64,000 nt of DNA from Nitrincola tapanii (GCF_008368715.1 NZ_SMRS01000005.1:62001-126000), one strand, 5' to 3'. Shown: positions 27,158 to 38,725, numbered from the stretch's first letter. Notes: generated by a model not told the origin, from the letters alone. Program-made: numbers and translations.

Positions 27158-29533
27158 ATGAAACATACCTTAATACTGTTTTTGATAGCACTGCTCTGGT
27201 CGGCTCAGGCTCAGGCGAACACTTCTTTTACTGTCAGTGATGTTCGTGTTGAGGGTTTGCAACAGGTCGATCCGGGGACGGTCTTCCGTAACTTCCCTGT
27301 GGTGACTGGTGATCGCGTCGATGAAGTGGGCCTGGCTGCGGCGACGCGTCAGTTGTTCCGTTCAGGGTTCTTTGAAGATGTACAGATCCTGCGTGAAGGT
27401 GACGTCTTGGTCTTGCAGTTGCGCGAGCGCCCTGCGGTAGCAATTATTCGTATTAGTGGTAATAAAGCGATCAAAGAAGCGGATCTGCGTGAGGGTTTGC
27501 GCCAGTCGGGTCTGCAAGAGGGTGATGTTTTCCGTCGTGCAACTTTAGATCAGATCGAGTTGGATCTGATGCGTGTCTATTCATCTCAAGGACGTTATGG
27601 TGCGGATATTCAGACAGAGGTTGAGCCTTTGTCGGGCAACCGTGTGGCTTTGAATATCACCATCCGCGAAGGTCAGATCGCCAGCATCCAGCATATCAAT
27701 ATCGTGGGTAATAGCGTTTTTAGTGATGATGAGTTAACCGATCTCTTCTCTCTGAAACTGCCTAATTTTTTCTCCTTCTATACCAAATCTGATCAATACT
27801 CGCGTGAAAAGCTTTCGGGTGATCTAGAGCGTTTACGTTCACACTACCTGGATCGCGGTTACATCAATTTCTCGATTGATTCTGCCCAGGTATCCATCAC
27901 CCCCGATAAAAAGGATGTGTATATCACCGTGGATATCACCGAAGGTGAGCAGTTCCGTGTGCGTGATGTCAGCATGGTTGGTACCTTAGTCCTGCCAGAA
28001 ACCGAGTTGCAGCAGAAAGTGAGTTTGGGGCAAGGCGATGTCTTCTCTCGTCGCGAAATGACTGAATCTCAGGAGCGCTTGGTCAAACTGCTGGGCGATC
28101 AGGGTTATATGTTTGCGAATGTGAGTCCGATTCCAGAGCTGAATGATGATAACACCGTCTCGATTCGCTACTTTGTTGAGCCGGGTAAACAGACTTATGT
28201 GCGTCGTATTAATATCCGTGGCAACACGCGCTCTACGGATGAAGTCGTGCGTCGAGAGTTAGAACAGATGGAGGCCGGCGTGGTTTCGACCTCGGCCATC
28301 GAACGTTCAAAAACTCGGATTGAGCGTACTGGACACTTCCGCAACGTAAATATTGAAACCCGCCCAGTGCCTGGTACAGATGATCAGGTAGATCTGGATA
28401 TCTCTGTGGAAGAGCAGCAGTCTGGTCAGCTTTCAGCCAGTATCGGTTTTTCTCAGAGTGATGGCATTATCGTTCAGTTAGGGGTGTCTCAGGATAACTT
28501 CCTCGGCTCAGGGAAAAGTGTTGCCTTTAATATCTCGAATAGCTCAACCCTAACCGAATATAGCTTTAACTATTTGGATCCCTACTTCACCGTAGATGGT
28601 GTGAGCCGCGGCTTTAACTTCTACTACCGTGAAGAGGATTTTGATGAAGATGATCGTGGTGATTACAACACCGATGGTATCGGTGGTGGCGTGACCTTCG
28701 GTTATCCGATCGATGACTTCCAGCGTTTAAGCTTTTCAGGTGATGTTGAGTTCCTGCGTTTAAAGCCGAATAGCTTTTTATGTACAGATCCCAACGATCG
28801 TTCAACCTGTCCAGAAACCAATAATGTTATTCAAACCTTTCTTGATGACAATGGTGATGAATATCTGAACTGGAAACTGACTGCCGGCTGGAGTGATAAC
28901 CGCCTGAATCGTGGATTCTTCCCGACCAAAGGCTATCAACAGGGTGCAACGCTTGAAGTATCCTTGCCCGGGAGTGATTTAAGTTATTACCGAGCACAGT
29001 ATAATAATCGTGCCTATTTCCCACTCAATCGTGATGAAACCTGGGTGGCGGCCTTGCGTGGACGTGTTGGTTATGCCGATGCCTATGGCAATAACGATTA
29101 TCCTTTCTTCAAGAACTATTATGCTGGTGGTTTGAGCAGCATCCGTGGTTTTGAAGCCAATACCTTAGGCCCGCGCTATGAACGGGGAGCAGGTCGTGAA
29201 CCACGCTCTATGGGGGGGAACGTTCTGGTGGCAGGCAGTGCTGAGCTGATCTTCCCTATGCCTTTCCTCAAGGATAAGAGTGCTTGGCGTACGTTGATGT
29301 TTATGGATGCGGGCAATGTGTATACCACGAACTGTTTGAAGAACAATGTTGGCACAAGCAACTCAAGCTGTGTTGACGGCGTTGATCTGAGTGATTTGCG
29401 TTACTCGGTGGGTGTGGGTTTAAGCTGGCTGACCCCTGTTGGCCCCTTGTCTATTTCTTTGGGTAAAGCGTTGAATACTAAACCGGGCGATGAGACTGAA
29501 GTCTTCCAATTCGCTCTAGGCCAGACCTTCTAA
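27158..29533 (+). CDS. bamA: Outer-membrane protein assembly factor BamA
   Basis: The 791-residue protein has a signal peptide (MKHTLILFLIALLWSAQAQA), five POTRA domains (about 22-420; first FTVSDVRVEGLQQVDPGTV) and a 16-strand Omp85 barrel ending in Phe (FQFALGQTF). The loop-6 motif appears as IRGFEANTLGPR. BamA is the central insertase of the BAM complex. An in-frame TTG at 27104 opens the frame earlier, but the signal peptide fixes ATG 27158. It lies between rseP and skp, the conserved order. Confidence 0.97.
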   Translation: MKHTLILFLIALLWSAQAQANTSFTVSDVRVEGLQQVDPGTVFRNFPVVTGDRVDEVGLAAATRQLFRSGFFEDVQILREGDVLVLQLRERPAVAIIRISGNKAIKEADLREGLRQSGLQEGDVFRRATLDQIELDLMRVYSSQGRYGADIQTEVEPLSGNRVALNITIREGQIASIQHINIVGNSVFSDDELTDLFSLKLPNFFSFYTKSDQYSREKLSGDLERLRSHYLDRGYINFSIDSAQVSITPDKKDVYITVDITEGEQFRVRDVSMVGTLVLPETELQQKVSLGQGDVFSRREMTESQERLVKLLGDQGYMFANVSPIPELNDDNTVSIRYFVEPGKQTYVRRINIRGNTRSTDEVVRRELEQMEAGVVSTSAIERSKTRIERTGHFRNVNIETRPVPGTDDQVDLDISVEEQQSGQLSASIGFSQSDGIIVQLGVSQDNFLGSGKSVAFNISNSSTLTEYSFNYLDPYFTVDGVSRGFNFYYREEDFDEDDRGDYNTDGIGGGVTFGYPIDDFQRLSFSGDVEFLRLKPNSFLCTDPNDRSTCPETNNVIQTFLDDNGDEYLNWKLTAGWSDNRLNRGFFPTKGYQQGATLEVSLPGSDLSYYRAQYNNRAYFPLNRDETWVAALRGRVGYADAYGNNDYPFFKNYYAGGLSSIRGFEANTLGPRYERGAGREPRSMGGNVLVAGSAELIFPMPFLKDKSAWRTLMFMDAGNVYTTNCLKNNVGTSNSSCVDGVDLSDLRYSVGVGLSWLTPVGPLSISLGKALNTKPGDETEVFQFALGQTF

Positions 29534-29542
29534 GGGGAAAAA

Positions 29543-30037
29543 ATGAAGTTAAAAGCAGTTGTTTTGGCGGCGATGCTTTTGTGTAGTACATCGGCTTTAG
29601 CGGAAACGATTCGGGTTTTAGGCGTGCAAGAAGCACTCTTGAGCTCAAAAGCGGCGGATGCTTTCCGTGCTCAGATGGAGCGCGAGTTTGCCGCAGAAGA
29701 AAAAACGCTGCTCGATCTAGAAAAACAAGCCATTGCTGCGCGTGATCGAGTACAGAAAAACCAGGGTTTGGTGTCTGACCAAGAGCTAGAACAGATGCAT
29801 CTGCAATTCCAAAAAGCTTTTGGTGAGTATCAGGCGCGCGGTGAGTCGATGACACAGCGCCGCATGGAGAAGGAACAGGAGTTCTTAACCCAGATGCGTC
29901 CCAAACTGGATCAGGCGATTCGTACCTTGATTGAAAATGAAAAAATAGAAGTGATTGTTGCAAAACAGGCGACTGTTTATGCCAATACTAATATTGATAT
30001 CACTCCGCGTGTTATTGAACTACTGAACAAGCAGTAA
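29543..30037 (+). CDS. skp: Periplasmic chaperone Skp/OmpH
   Basis: The 164-residue protein has a signal peptide (about 1-20, ending ALA-E) and a long helical coiled-coil region rich in Glu, Gln and Lys (about 40-115) typical of the jellyfish-shaped Skp trimer. The C-terminal IRTLIENEKIEVIVAKQATVYANTNIDIT is the family hallmark. It carries unfolded outer-membrane proteins to BamA. AAGGGGAAAAA precedes the ATG, 9 bp after bamA. Confidence 0.93.
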   Translation: MKLKAVVLAAMLLCSTSALAETIRVLGVQEALLSSKAADAFRAQMEREFAAEEKTLLDLEKQAIAARDRVQKNQGLVSDQELEQMHLQFQKAFGEYQARGESMTQRRMEKEQEFLTQMRPKLDQAIRTLIENEKIEVIVAKQATVYANTNIDITPRVIELLNKQ

Positions 30038-30046
30038 GTTTCTCAG

Positions 30047-31102
30047 ATGATATCTCGTCCTCCCATGCGTTTGGCTGAAATAGCTGAATATGTGAATGCT
30101 AAGTGGCATGGAGAGGGCGAGAGTCTGATCACGGGCCTAGCCACTCTGCGTCATGCAAATTCCACTCAGATCTCATTTTTAGCTAATCCGCGTTACCAAA
30201 AAGATCTTGCACAAACTCAGGCCGCCGCTGTACTAGTGACTGCTGATTTTGCACAGGTTTTAGGGGATCGTGCTTTAGTCGTCAGCCACCCTTATCTGGC
30301 TTTTGCTAAGTTGAGCCAGTTATTTGATTGGCGAGAGCCTTTGGTTCCTGGTATTGCTGGTACGGCGACGGTGGCAGAAACGGCACAGGTTCATCCTGAA
30401 GCCCAAATCTGTGCTGGGGCGGTGATTGCTGAAGGTGTGCAGATTGCTGCAGCGGTTTATGTCGGACCTAATACGGTGATAGGCCGAAACTGCACACTTG
30501 GTGAGCATACTCGGCTTGAGGCTGGCGTTGTGCTTTATCCACAAGTGCACCTGGGCGCACGCGTATTGGTGCACAGTGGCGCCATTCTAGGGGCGGATGG
30601 TTTTGGTTTTGCTCAAGAGCAACAACAATGGGTCAAAATCTGCCAGTTAGGTGGCGTGCGTGTTGACGACGATGTGGAGATAGGTGCGGGGACTACGATT
30701 GATCGAGGTGCTCTGGACGACACTTGGGTGCAGAAGGGCGTCAAACTGGATAATCAAATTCAGGTGGCGCACAATGTCGTGATCGGTGAGCATAGTGCTA
30801 TTGCCGGTGGTACGGCGATTGCAGGCAGTACTCAGATCGGCCGCCATTGCACCATTGCGGGTATGTCAGGGATTACCGGGCATCTCACCCTAGCCGACCA
30901 TACACATATCACAGCCATGACTTTAGTGAGCAAGTCGATCGAAACGTCAGGCGGTATTTTTTCATCTGGAACGGGTGTCGAGCCTCATGCACAATGGAAG
31001 CGTAACGTTGTGCGCTTCCGCCAGTTGGATGAGTTGGCAAAACGGGTTCGCAGGTTAGAGCAGTTATTGGAAACAGATTCTCAAAAAGGTTTAAAAACAT
31101 GA
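30047..31102 (+). CDS. lpxD: UDP-3-O-acylglucosamine N-acyltransferase
   Basis: This 351-residue left-handed beta-helix enzyme adds the N-linked 3-hydroxyacyl chain in lipid A synthesis. The N-terminal uridine-binding domain ([13 protein letters not shown]) is followed by hexapeptide repeats, [41 protein letters not shown] (catalytic His) and a C-terminal helix. ATG 30047 has no obvious Shine-Dalgarno; ATG 30065 is an alternative. It overlaps fabZ by ATGA. Confidence 0.97.
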   Translation: MISRPPMRLAEIAEYVNAKWHGEGESLITGLATLRHANSTQISFLANPRYQKDLAQTQAAAVLVTADFAQVLGDRALVVSHPYLAFAKLSQLFDWREPLVPGIAGTATVAETAQVHPEAQICAGAVIAEGVQIAAAVYVGPNTVIGRNCTLGEHTRLEAGVVLYPQVHLGARVLVHSGAILGADGFGFAQEQQQWVKICQLGGVRVDDDVEIGAGTTIDRGALDDTWVQKGVKLDNQIQVAHNVVIGEHSAIAGGTAIAGSTQIGRHCTIAGMSGITGHLTLADHTHITAMTLVSKSIETSGGIFSSGTGVEPHAQWKRNVVRFRQLDELAKRVRRLEQLLETDSQKGLKT

Positions 31103-31536
31103 TGGATGTAAAAGAGATCCGCGAATATTTGCCTCACCGTTACCCTTTTCTGTTAGTGGATCGTGTGCTTGAACTGGTTCCAGGTGAATCAGTGGTGGCG
31201 ATCAAAAATGTCTCGATCAATGAGCCTTTCTTTAATGGCCATTTCCCCGAACATCCGGTCATGCCTGGTGTCTTGTTAGTTGAAGCGATGGCGCAAGCAG
31301 CCGGTATCCTCGGTTTTAAAACGATGGATAAGCGTCCACAGGATGGCTCTATTTATTATTTCGTGGGTGCCGATGATCTGCGCTTTAAGCGTCCAGTTGT
31401 GCCGGGAGATCAGGTGAAACTGGAAGCAAAGGTGCTTTCTGAGCGTCGCGGCATCTGGAAGTTCGCTGTACAAGCCAGTGTTGATGGCCAGCTGGCCTGT
31501 AGTGCAACCATTCTGTGTGCTGATCGTAAAGTATGA
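31099..31536 (+). CDS. fabZ: 3-hydroxyacyl-ACP dehydratase FabZ
   Basis: The 145-residue hot-dog-fold enzyme dehydrates 3-hydroxyacyl-ACPs in fatty acid elongation. [11 protein letters not shown] and [20 protein letters not shown] contain catalytic His48 and Glu62. It competes with LpxA/LpxD for 3-hydroxyacyl-ACP, which explains its place inside the lipid A cluster. It overlaps both lpxD and lpxA by ATGA, indicating tight translational coupling. Confidence 0.98.
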   Translation: MMDVKEIREYLPHRYPFLLVDRVLELVPGESVVAIKNVSINEPFFNGHFPEHPVMPGVLLVEAMAQAAGILGFKTMDKRPQDGSIYYFVGADDLRFKRPVVPGDQVKLEAKVLSERRGIWKFAVQASVDGQLACSATILCADRKV

Positions 31537-32309
31537 GTCAGATACATCCCACGGCCATCATCGAACCGGGCGCTGAGTTAGCCGAAGACGTTAAAGTCGG
31601 CCCTTGGACCTATATCGGTGCTGAGGTTGAAATCGGTGCTGGGACGGAAATAGCATCTCATGTTGTGATCAAGGGGCCGACTCGAATTGGCGCTCATAAT
31701 CGCATCTTTCAGTTTGCCAGTGTCGGTGAAGAGTGCCAGGACAAGAAGTATCGGGGTGAGCCTACTCGTCTTGAGATCGGCGATCACAATGTGATTCGTG
31801 AAGGCGCGACCTTGCATCGCGGTACTGTTCAGGATCAAGGTTTGACACGTGTAGGCAGCCACAATCTGCTCATGGCTTACACCCATGTTGCTCATGATTG
31901 TGTCCTAGGCGATAACATTATTCTGGCTAATAATGCCGCCTTAGCTGGCCATGTGCAGGTGGATGACTACGCCATTCTGGGTGGCTTTACGGCTGTACAT
32001 CAATTTTGCCGAATTGGTGCCCATGTCATGTGTGGTGCGGGAAGTGTGGTTTTGAAGGATATTCCAGCCTATGTCATGGCCAATGGGAATTCAGCTGTTC
32101 CCCATGGGATTAACAGCGAAGGTTTAAAACGCCGCGGCTTTACTGCGGAATCGATCATGACGCTGAAGCGCGCTTACAAAACGCTCTATCGCCAAGGCTT
32201 GACTCTGGAAGAGGCGCTAGAACGTTTACAGGTGTGGTTGTTAGATGAACCTGCACTGGAGCCTTTAATCCGCTCTTTGCGGTTATCTTCGCGTGGCATT
32301 ATTCGTTAA
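31533..32309 (+). CDS. lpxA: UDP-N-acetylglucosamine acyltransferase
   Basis: The 258-residue first enzyme of lipid A synthesis transfers 3-hydroxyacyl from ACP to UDP-GlcNAc. Hexapeptide repeats start at [13 protein letters not shown]. The catalytic His lies in [15 protein letters not shown] (near 126), and [15 protein letters not shown] and [13 protein letters not shown] follow, with a C-terminal helical domain. It overlaps fabZ by 4 bp and is followed by lpxB after 21 bp. Confidence 0.98.
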   Translation: MSQIHPTAIIEPGAELAEDVKVGPWTYIGAEVEIGAGTEIASHVVIKGPTRIGAHNRIFQFASVGEECQDKKYRGEPTRLEIGDHNVIREGATLHRGTVQDQGLTRVGSHNLLMAYTHVAHDCVLGDNIILANNAALAGHVQVDDYAILGGFTAVHQFCRIGAHVMCGAGSVVLKDIPAYVMANGNSAVPHGINSEGLKRRGFTAESIMTLKRAYKTLYRQGLTLEEALERLQVWLLDEPALEPLIRSLRLSSRGIIR

Positions 32310-32330
32310 GCATTCAAGAGGGTGTTCTGA

Positions 32331-33527
32331 GTGAGGATTGCTCTGGTCGCGGGTGAAGCATCCGGTGATATTCTCGGAGCAAGCCTGCTCCAGGCTTTAA
32401 AATCGCGCCTGCCTCAGGTTGAGTTTGAGGGAATCGGTGGAGAATTGATGCAGGCCGAAGGTCTAGAATCTCTCTATCCCCTGGAACGCTTGTCTGTGAT
32501 GGGCTTGGTGGAGGTGCTGGGACGTTTGCCAGAGCTTATCAGGTTGCGCAAACGCCTCGTACGCGATTGGCGCGCGAACCCCCCAGATCTGTTCATTGGC
32601 ATCGATGCTCCGGATTTTACTCTGGACCTGGAAAAGTCCTTGCGTGCTGTCGGTATTCCCACCGTTCACTACGTGAGTCCTTCGGTATGGGCTTGGCGCT
32701 CAGGGCGAGTGAAAAGTATTCGTCAGGGCACCGATTTGATGCTGACACTCTTCCCATTTGAAGCTGAGTTTTATCGTCGACACCAGCAACCGGTTGCCTT
32801 TGTTGGTCACCCTCTGGCCGATGAGATGCCCTTATCACCCGATCTTCAAGCGCAACGGCAGTGGTTAAACCTGCCTCCGGCGGCGAAGGTATTGGCACTT
32901 TTACCCGGCAGTCGCGCCGGTGAGGTCCGCCAGCTTGCCAGAATTTTTTTGCAAACTGCCCGTCTTTTATATGCAGAAGATCCAACCTTAATCTTTGTGA
33001 TGCCAGCGGCTAACCCGCTGCGTTATCAAGAACTCGAAACGCTGATTCGGGAAGATTTTGCAGAGCTGCCGGTGAGGCTGTATCTGAAGCAATCACGTGA
33101 AATTATGATGGCCAGCGACAGTATTCTAATTGCCTCAGGCACCGCGACACTCGAAGCGATGATGAGTAAAAAACCGATGGTAGTCGCCTATCGTCTCGCG
33201 CCCATGACCTACGCCATTCTTTCGCGGCTCGTCAAAAGTCCTTGGATCTCTTTGCCGAATCTGTTGGCACAAGCGCGCTTGGTACCAGAAGTGTTGCAAA
33301 ACGAAGTGACACCTGAGCGTTTGGCGGCCGAGCTTAAACCGGGACTGCAGGATGCTGAGTATTGCGCACATTTGTCGGAACGCTTTACTGAATTGCATCA
33401 GTCATTGCGTCGTGGCGCAAGTGCGCGTGCGGCGGAAGCGATCCTCGATCTGTTGCGTGCCAAAGGAGTTTTAACCTCTCTAGAAGAGCCAGCATTAGAG
33501 GAGCAAAACGCATGCAATGGGGCGTAA
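32331..33527 (+). CDS. lpxB: Lipid-A-disaccharide synthase
   Basis: The 398-residue GT-B inner-membrane-associated glycosyltransferase joins UDP-diacylglucosamine and lipid X. Conserved parts are [56 protein letters not shown] and [11 protein letters not shown]. The start is GTG with AGAGGG upstream. Its last 16 bases overlap rnhB. Confidence 0.97.
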   Translation: MRIALVAGEASGDILGASLLQALKSRLPQVEFEGIGGELMQAEGLESLYPLERLSVMGLVEVLGRLPELIRLRKRLVRDWRANPPDLFIGIDAPDFTLDLEKSLRAVGIPTVHYVSPSVWAWRSGRVKSIRQGTDLMLTLFPFEAEFYRRHQQPVAFVGHPLADEMPLSPDLQAQRQWLNLPPAAKVLALLPGSRAGEVRQLARIFLQTARLLYAEDPTLIFVMPAANPLRYQELETLIREDFAELPVRLYLKQSREIMMASDSILIASGTATLEAMMSKKPMVVAYRLAPMTYAILSRLVKSPWISLPNLLAQARLVPEVLQNEVTPERLAAELKPGLQDAEYCAHLSERFTELHQSLRRGASARAAEAILDLLRAKGVLTSLEEPALEEQNACNGA

Positions 33528-34102
33528 GTCTAGAAGGTTTAGCCGGAGTGGATGAAGTAGGGCGGGGCCCGCTCGTTGGGAACGTGGTCGCTGCGGCTGT
33601 CATTTTACATCCAGAGCGCCCGATCAGCGGTTTGACGGATTCGAAAAAACTATCTGAAAAAAAGCGTAGACTGCTGGATCTTGAAATTCGTGAGAAGGCG
33701 TTAGATTTTGCGATAGCTTTTGCCACCCCTGCTGAAATAGATGAGCTGAATATTTTGCAGGCCAGTTTGTTGGCGATGCATCGTGCGGTGGCCGCCTTAG
33801 CGCACAGGCCCGAACTGGTGCTGGTAGACGGTAAGCATTTGCCACATTGGCCTTATAGGGCCAAGGCCGTGATTGGCGGTGATGCGAGTGTGGAGCAGAT
33901 CAGTGCGGCTTCTATCCTCGCCAAGGTGTATCGAGATCAGGAGATGTTGCACTTGCATCAACAGTATCCGCAATATGCGTTTGATCAACATAAAGGTTAT
34001 CCAACCGCCCAGCATTTAGCCGCTTTACGTCAGTGGGGGGCTTTGCCTGAACATCGACGCAGCTTCCGACCTGTGCGGCAAGTATTGCAAGATGCGCTCT
34101 AA
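33512..34102 (+). CDS. rnhB: Ribonuclease HII
   Basis: The 196-residue enzyme removes ribonucleotides misincorporated into DNA and RNA of hybrids. The active site Asp14-Glu15 is in [12 protein letters not shown], the others in LVDGKHLP and [27 protein letters not shown] precedes the ATG, which is inside lpxB. The order lpxB-rnhB-dnaE is conserved. Confidence 0.97.
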   Translation: MQWGVSLEGLAGVDEVGRGPLVGNVVAAAVILHPERPISGLTDSKKLSEKKRRLLDLEIREKALDFAIAFATPAEIDELNILQASLLAMHRAVAALAHRPELVLVDGKHLPHWPYRAKAVIGGDASVEQISAASILAKVYRDQEMLHLHQQYPQYAFDQHKGYPTAQHLAALRQWGALPEHRRSFRPVRQVLQDAL

Positions 34103-34156
34103 GGGACTCTAGCGCTTTAATCACTGATAGCCACCGCTTAAGTTTGGGAGTTTTTC

Positions 34157-37100
34157 ATGTCATCCGCCAAGTTTGTCCATCTCCGCGTCCACACTGAGTT
34201 CTCGCTGGCAGATGGGCTGGTACGTGTGAAAAAACTGGTTGCTCAGGCTAAACAGGTGGGTATGCCAGCGGTTGCTGTTACGGATCACACCAATCTGTAT
34301 GCGCTGATTAAGTTCTACAAAGCGGCCCTAGGTGCCGGTATTAAGCCGATTTGTGGTGCGGATCTTTGGCTATTAAACCCCGCCGATGAGATGGCTGAGC
34401 CTTCACGAATTACCCTGTTAGTTCGAAATGGCCAGGGCTATAAAAACCTAATGCAGCTGATTTCAAGGGCCTATACCCAGGGGCAAGGATTTCAGTCAGA
34501 ACGTGCTTTATTGCGGCGAGAATGGATATTCGAACAGGCGGAGGGTTTAATTGCGCTCTCTGGTGCGACACGCGGTGAGATCGGCCGCGCGCTTCTAGCA
34601 GAGCAGCCCGAACAGGCTGAGCAACTTTTAGACGAGTGGCAAAATGCCTTCCCCGGTGCTTTTTATCTAGAAGTGCAACGTACCGGCCGCCCAGGTGATG
34701 AGGTTCTGGTGCATGCCAGTGCAGAATTGTCTGCCCTTAAGGGATGTCCACTCGTGGCCACCAATGAGGTGATGTTCCTTAAACCGGAAGATTTTGAAGC
34801 GCATGAGGCGCGGGTGTGCATTAACCAAAGCCGTACGCTGGAAGATCCGAGTCGTCCTAAAGAATACACAGAACAACAATATTTCCGCTCGGCTCAAGAG
34901 ATGGCTGAGTTATTTGCCGATCTTCCCAGCGCTATCGAAAATACTTGGGAAATCGCCCAGCGTTGTAACATCGAGATTGAATTGGGAACCTACTATCTGC
35001 CTGAGTTCCCGATTCCTGAAGGGATGACGTTGGATGAGTTTTTCCGTCAAGCCTCCTCTCAAGGCTTAGAAAACCGTCTGACTCACCTGTTGGATCCTGA
35101 TGATCCTGAATATGCCGCCAAGCGTCAGGTGTATCTGGATCGACTCACGTTCGAGTTGGACATCATTATTCAGATGGGCTTTCCAGGCTACTTTCTCATC
35201 GTGATGGACTTTATCCAGTGGGCTAAGGATAACGATATCCCCGTGGGGCCTGGGCGTGGTTCTGGGGCCGGTTCGTTGGTCGCCTATGCATTAAAAATTA
35301 CCGACCTCGATCCGCTCGAATACGACCTGCTGTTTGAACGCTTTTTGAATCCAGAGCGTGTTTCCATGCCTGACTTCGATATCGACTTCTGCATGGATAA
35401 TCGTGACCGAGTGATCGACTATGTGGCCGAAACCTATGGTCGTGAGGCGGTTTCACAGATTATTACGTTTGGCACCATGGCGGCGAAAGCGGTCGTGCGC
35501 GATGTGGCGCGTGTGCAGGGCAAACCTTTTGGTTTGGCCGATAAGTTGTCGAAAATGATCCCCTTTGAAGTCGGGATGACTTTGGAAAAAGCGTTTGAGC
35601 AGGAAGAGCCCTTGCGAGAGTTTCTTGCGAATAGCGAGGAGGCGGCTGAAATCTGGGAAATGGCGCTGAAGTTGGAGGGGGTGACGCGCAATGTCGGTAA
35701 ACATGCCGGTGGTGTGGTCATTGCGCCAACGCAGTTAACCGACTTCTCAGCAACCTACTGTGATCCTGCCGGTCAGGGATTGGTGACGCAGTATGATAAA
35801 AACGATGTGGAAGAAGCCGGCTTGGTCAAATTTGACTTTCTCGGGCTACGTACCCTGACCATCATAGATTGGGCGTTAAAAACGGTGAATCGTTTGCGTC
35901 GCAGTGAAGGTCAACCGGATATCGAGATCGACAAAATTGATTTAGAAGATCCTGAGGTGTTTAAGCTCCTGCAGCGCGCTGAAACGACAGCAGTCTTCCA
36001 GTTGGAGTCTAGTGGGATGAAGGATCTGATCCGACGGCTGCAGCCCTCACGTTTTGAGGATATCGTCGCACTGGTGGCACTTTTCCGGCCTGGGCCTTTG
36101 CAATCAGGCATGGTGGATGACTTTATTAACCGTAAACATGGTCGTGCCCCTATGGCTTGGCCGCATCCTGATTACCAGTTAGAGAGCTTGCAACCCGTTC
36201 TAGAACCCACCTATGGAATCATTCTTTATCAAGAGCAGGTCATGCAGATTGCTCAGGTCATGGCTGGTTACAGTCTCGGTGAGGCGGATCTCTTGCGGCG
36301 TGCTATGGGTAAGAAAAAACCCGAGGAGATGGCAAAGCAGCGTGGTGGATTTATCGAAGGTTCTCTGCGCAATGGTATAGATGAAAAATTGGCCGCTAAC
36401 ATCTTTGATCTGGTAGAGAAGTTTGCCGGCTATGGTTTTAACAAATCCCATTCTGCTGCCTATGCGCTGGTTTCTTATCAAACTGCTTGGTTAAAAACCT
36501 TTTATCCAGCCCCGTTTATGGCCGCTGTTTTGTCCTCGGATATGCAGAACACCGATAAGGTGGTGATCTTCATTGAAGAGTGTCGACAGATGAAGCTCAA
36601 ACTGCGCCTGCCCGATGTGAATGCCAGTGAGTTCATGTTCACCGTGAATCCCGCCGGTGAAATCGTGTATGGATTGGGTGCCGTTAAGGGGGTCGGAGAG
36701 GGGCCGGTGGAGGCTATAGTCGCCGCGCGTCAAACCGGAGGTGCCTTTAGCGATCTGTTTGATTTTTGTGCACGAGTTGGCGCGAAAAAGCTGAACAAAC
36801 GAGTCTTGGAAGCGCTGGTGAAATCAGGGGCCTTGGATAGTATGGGTGCTCATCGGGCGCTTCTTTGGGAAGCGATTCCTTCGGCATTACAGGCTGCCGA
36901 TCAAGCGGCACGTAATCAGGATGCCGGGATGTTCGATCTCTTTGGTGAGGTGGAGGCTGAGATGCCGACGGATCCTTACCTGGAGTTTGCCCAAGCGCGC
37001 GAATGGAGTGATAAAGAGCGCTTGCAGGGTGAAAAAGATACCCTGGGGCTGTATGTGACCGGCCATCCCATCGATGAGTATGAGCAGGAGCTGTCGCGTC

Positions 37101-37663
37101 TGATTAATAAACGCTTGGTGGATATTCAGCCCCAACGTGGGCGTGCGCAAAAGATGGCGGGACTGGTTGTGGATCTGCGGCTTAAAAAAAGCAAAAAAGG
37201 CGACAATCTCTGCTTTGTGACGCTGGATGATCGCACTGCACGCATAGACGTGACTTTGTTTGGTGATGTTTACGATCAAGCGCGCCAACTTGTACACAAG
37301 GATGCAGTGTTAATTATCGAAGGTGAAGTGGCGCAGGATGATTACAATGGCGGTTTAAAAGTACGCGCACACACGGTGATGAATGTGACTCAGGCACGTG
37401 CCCGCCATGCGGCGCGAATTGAAATCTCTGCTCAGCCTAGCCAGTTATCACGCAGGGTTTTACAACACTTAGCGCAGCAGTTAAGCGCCAGCGCTCCGCA
37501 TACCGAGGCGCTGCCGATCGCTCTGCGTTATCGACGTGAGGATGCGGAGGGGGTTTTGCACTTTGGTGAGGTTTGGCGTTTAGAGCCTTCGGATGACGCC
37601 TTGATTCAACTGCGCAGCGAGTTTGGCAATCAGGCCGTGCGTTTGGTTTGGGGGGATCACTGA
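34157..37663 (+). CDS. dnaE: DNA polymerase III alpha subunit
   Basis: The 1168-residue replicative polymerase has an N-terminal PHP domain (FVHLRVHTEFSLADG; VTDHTNLY), palm with catalytic Asp in PDFDIDF (near 402-408) and KFDFLGL (near 556-562), GPGRGSGAGSLVAYAL, FNKSHSAAYAL, a helix-hairpin-helix region and an OB fold (about 1000-1080; KMAGLVVDLRLKKSKKGDNL). Length is typical of gammaproteobacterial DnaE1. GGGAG precedes the start. Downstream to accA is about 100 bp with a short CTGCTG/CAGCAG stem (37669-37682). Confidence 0.98.
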   Translation: MSSAKFVHLRVHTEFSLADGLVRVKKLVAQAKQVGMPAVAVTDHTNLYALIKFYKAALGAGIKPICGADLWLLNPADEMAEPSRITLLVRNGQGYKNLMQLISRAYTQGQGFQSERALLRREWIFEQAEGLIALSGATRGEIGRALLAEQPEQAEQLLDEWQNAFPGAFYLEVQRTGRPGDEVLVHASAELSALKGCPLVATNEVMFLKPEDFEAHEARVCINQSRTLEDPSRPKEYTEQQYFRSAQEMAELFADLPSAIENTWEIAQRCNIEIELGTYYLPEFPIPEGMTLDEFFRQASSQGLENRLTHLLDPDDPEYAAKRQVYLDRLTFELDIIIQMGFPGYFLIVMDFIQWAKDNDIPVGPGRGSGAGSLVAYALKITDLDPLEYDLLFERFLNPERVSMPDFDIDFCMDNRDRVIDYVAETYGREAVSQIITFGTMAAKAVVRDVARVQGKPFGLADKLSKMIPFEVGMTLEKAFEQEEPLREFLANSEEAAEIWEMALKLEGVTRNVGKHAGGVVIAPTQLTDFSATYCDPAGQGLVTQYDKNDVEEAGLVKFDFLGLRTLTIIDWALKTVNRLRRSEGQPDIEIDKIDLEDPEVFKLLQRAETTAVFQLESSGMKDLIRRLQPSRFEDIVALVALFRPGPLQSGMVDDFINRKHGRAPMAWPHPDYQLESLQPVLEPTYGIILYQEQVMQIAQVMAGYSLGEADLLRRAMGKKKPEEMAKQRGGFIEGSLRNGIDEKLAANIFDLVEKFAGYGFNKSHSAAYALVSYQTAWLKTFYPAPFMAAVLSSDMQNTDKVVIFIEECRQMKLKLRLPDVNASEFMFTVNPAGEIVYGLGAVKGVGEGPVEAIVAARQTGGAFSDLFDFCARVGAKKLNKRVLEALVKSGALDSMGAHRALLWEAIPSALQAADQAARNQDAGMFDLFGEVEAEMPTDPYLEFAQAREWSDKERLQGEKDTLGLYVTGHPIDEYEQELSRLINKRLVDIQPQRGRAQKMAGLVVDLRLKKSKKGDNLCFVTLDDRTARIDVTLFGDVYDQARQLVHKDAVLIIEGEVAQDDYNGGLKVRAHTVMNVTQARARHAARIEISAQPSQLSRRVLQHLAQQLSASAPHTEALPIALRYRREDAEGVLHFGEVWRLEPSDDALIQLRSEFGNQAVRLVWGDH

Positions 37664-37765
37664 GTTTGCTGCTGTGCAGCAGGCTGGTGATCTTTTGCCT
37701 CAAGAGGTAAAATTGCGTTCTTAAACACTGATTTTTCATCCAACTGACAACAGAAGCGAACGCGC

Positions 37766-38705
37766 ATGAATCCTAACTATCTCGATTTTGAACAGCCCAT
37801 TGCCGAGCTTGAAGCCAAAATCAATGAGTTACGTAATGTCGGCGAAGGGAATGCCGAGCTGAATCTGTCAGAAGAGATCGAAAATCTTCAGGAAAAAAGC
37901 CGTCGTCTGACGCGCTCTATCTTTAGTGAACTTTCACCCTGGCAGGTTTCGCAGTTGTCGCGTCATCCGCAGCGTCCTTATACACTGGACTATATCGCTT
38001 TAGCTTTCGATGATTTTGATGAAATTCATGGCGATCGTCATTTTGCCGATGATGCGGCAATCGTCGGTGGTTTGGCTCGTTTGGATGGCGTGCCTGTGAT
38101 GGTGATTGGCCATCAAAAAGGGCGCGAAGTGAAAGAAAAGGTTCGCCGTAATTTTGGTATGCCACGTCCAGAAGGTTACCGTAAAGCTCTGCGGCTGATG
38201 GAGATGGCTGAGCGTTTTCGCATGCCGATCTTAACCTTTATCGATACGCCGGGTGCTTACCCAGGGATAGATGCTGAAGAGCGTGGTCAATCTGAGGCGA
38301 TCGCCTTTAATTTGGCCAAAATGTCACAACTCAAAACACCGATTATCTCCACCGTGATAGGTGAAGGGGGGTCGGGTGGTGCGCTGGCTATCGGTGTGTG
38401 TGATGAACTGCTGATGTTGCAGTACGGCACTTATTCAGTGATTTCGCCCGAGGGTTGTGCGTCAATTCTGTGGAAAAGTGCTGAGCGTGCGTCGGATGCG
38501 GCAAAAGCTATGGGTATTACCTCTGAGCGGTTGCATGAGTTAGGTTTAGTAGATCATGTGATCCCTGAACCCTTAGGCGGTGCGCATCGTGATCCTGCAA
38601 CGATGGCGGCACGTTTAAAAACTCAGCTGCAAGATACCCTGTCCCGTTTGCAGGGCATGGATACAGACACGCTGTTAGCGCGTCGTTATCAGCGTTTGAT
38701 GTCGT

Positions 38706-38725
<20 letters not shown>
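37766..38725 (+). CDS. accA: Acetyl-CoA carboxylase carboxyltransferase subunit alpha
   Basis: The 319-residue subunit pairs with AccD to transfer CO2 from biotin to acetyl-CoA, the committed step of fatty acid synthesis. [57 protein letters not shown] and [15 protein letters not shown] are family signatures. The last 20 bases overlap tilS. No strong Shine-Dalgarno is visible. Confidence 0.98.
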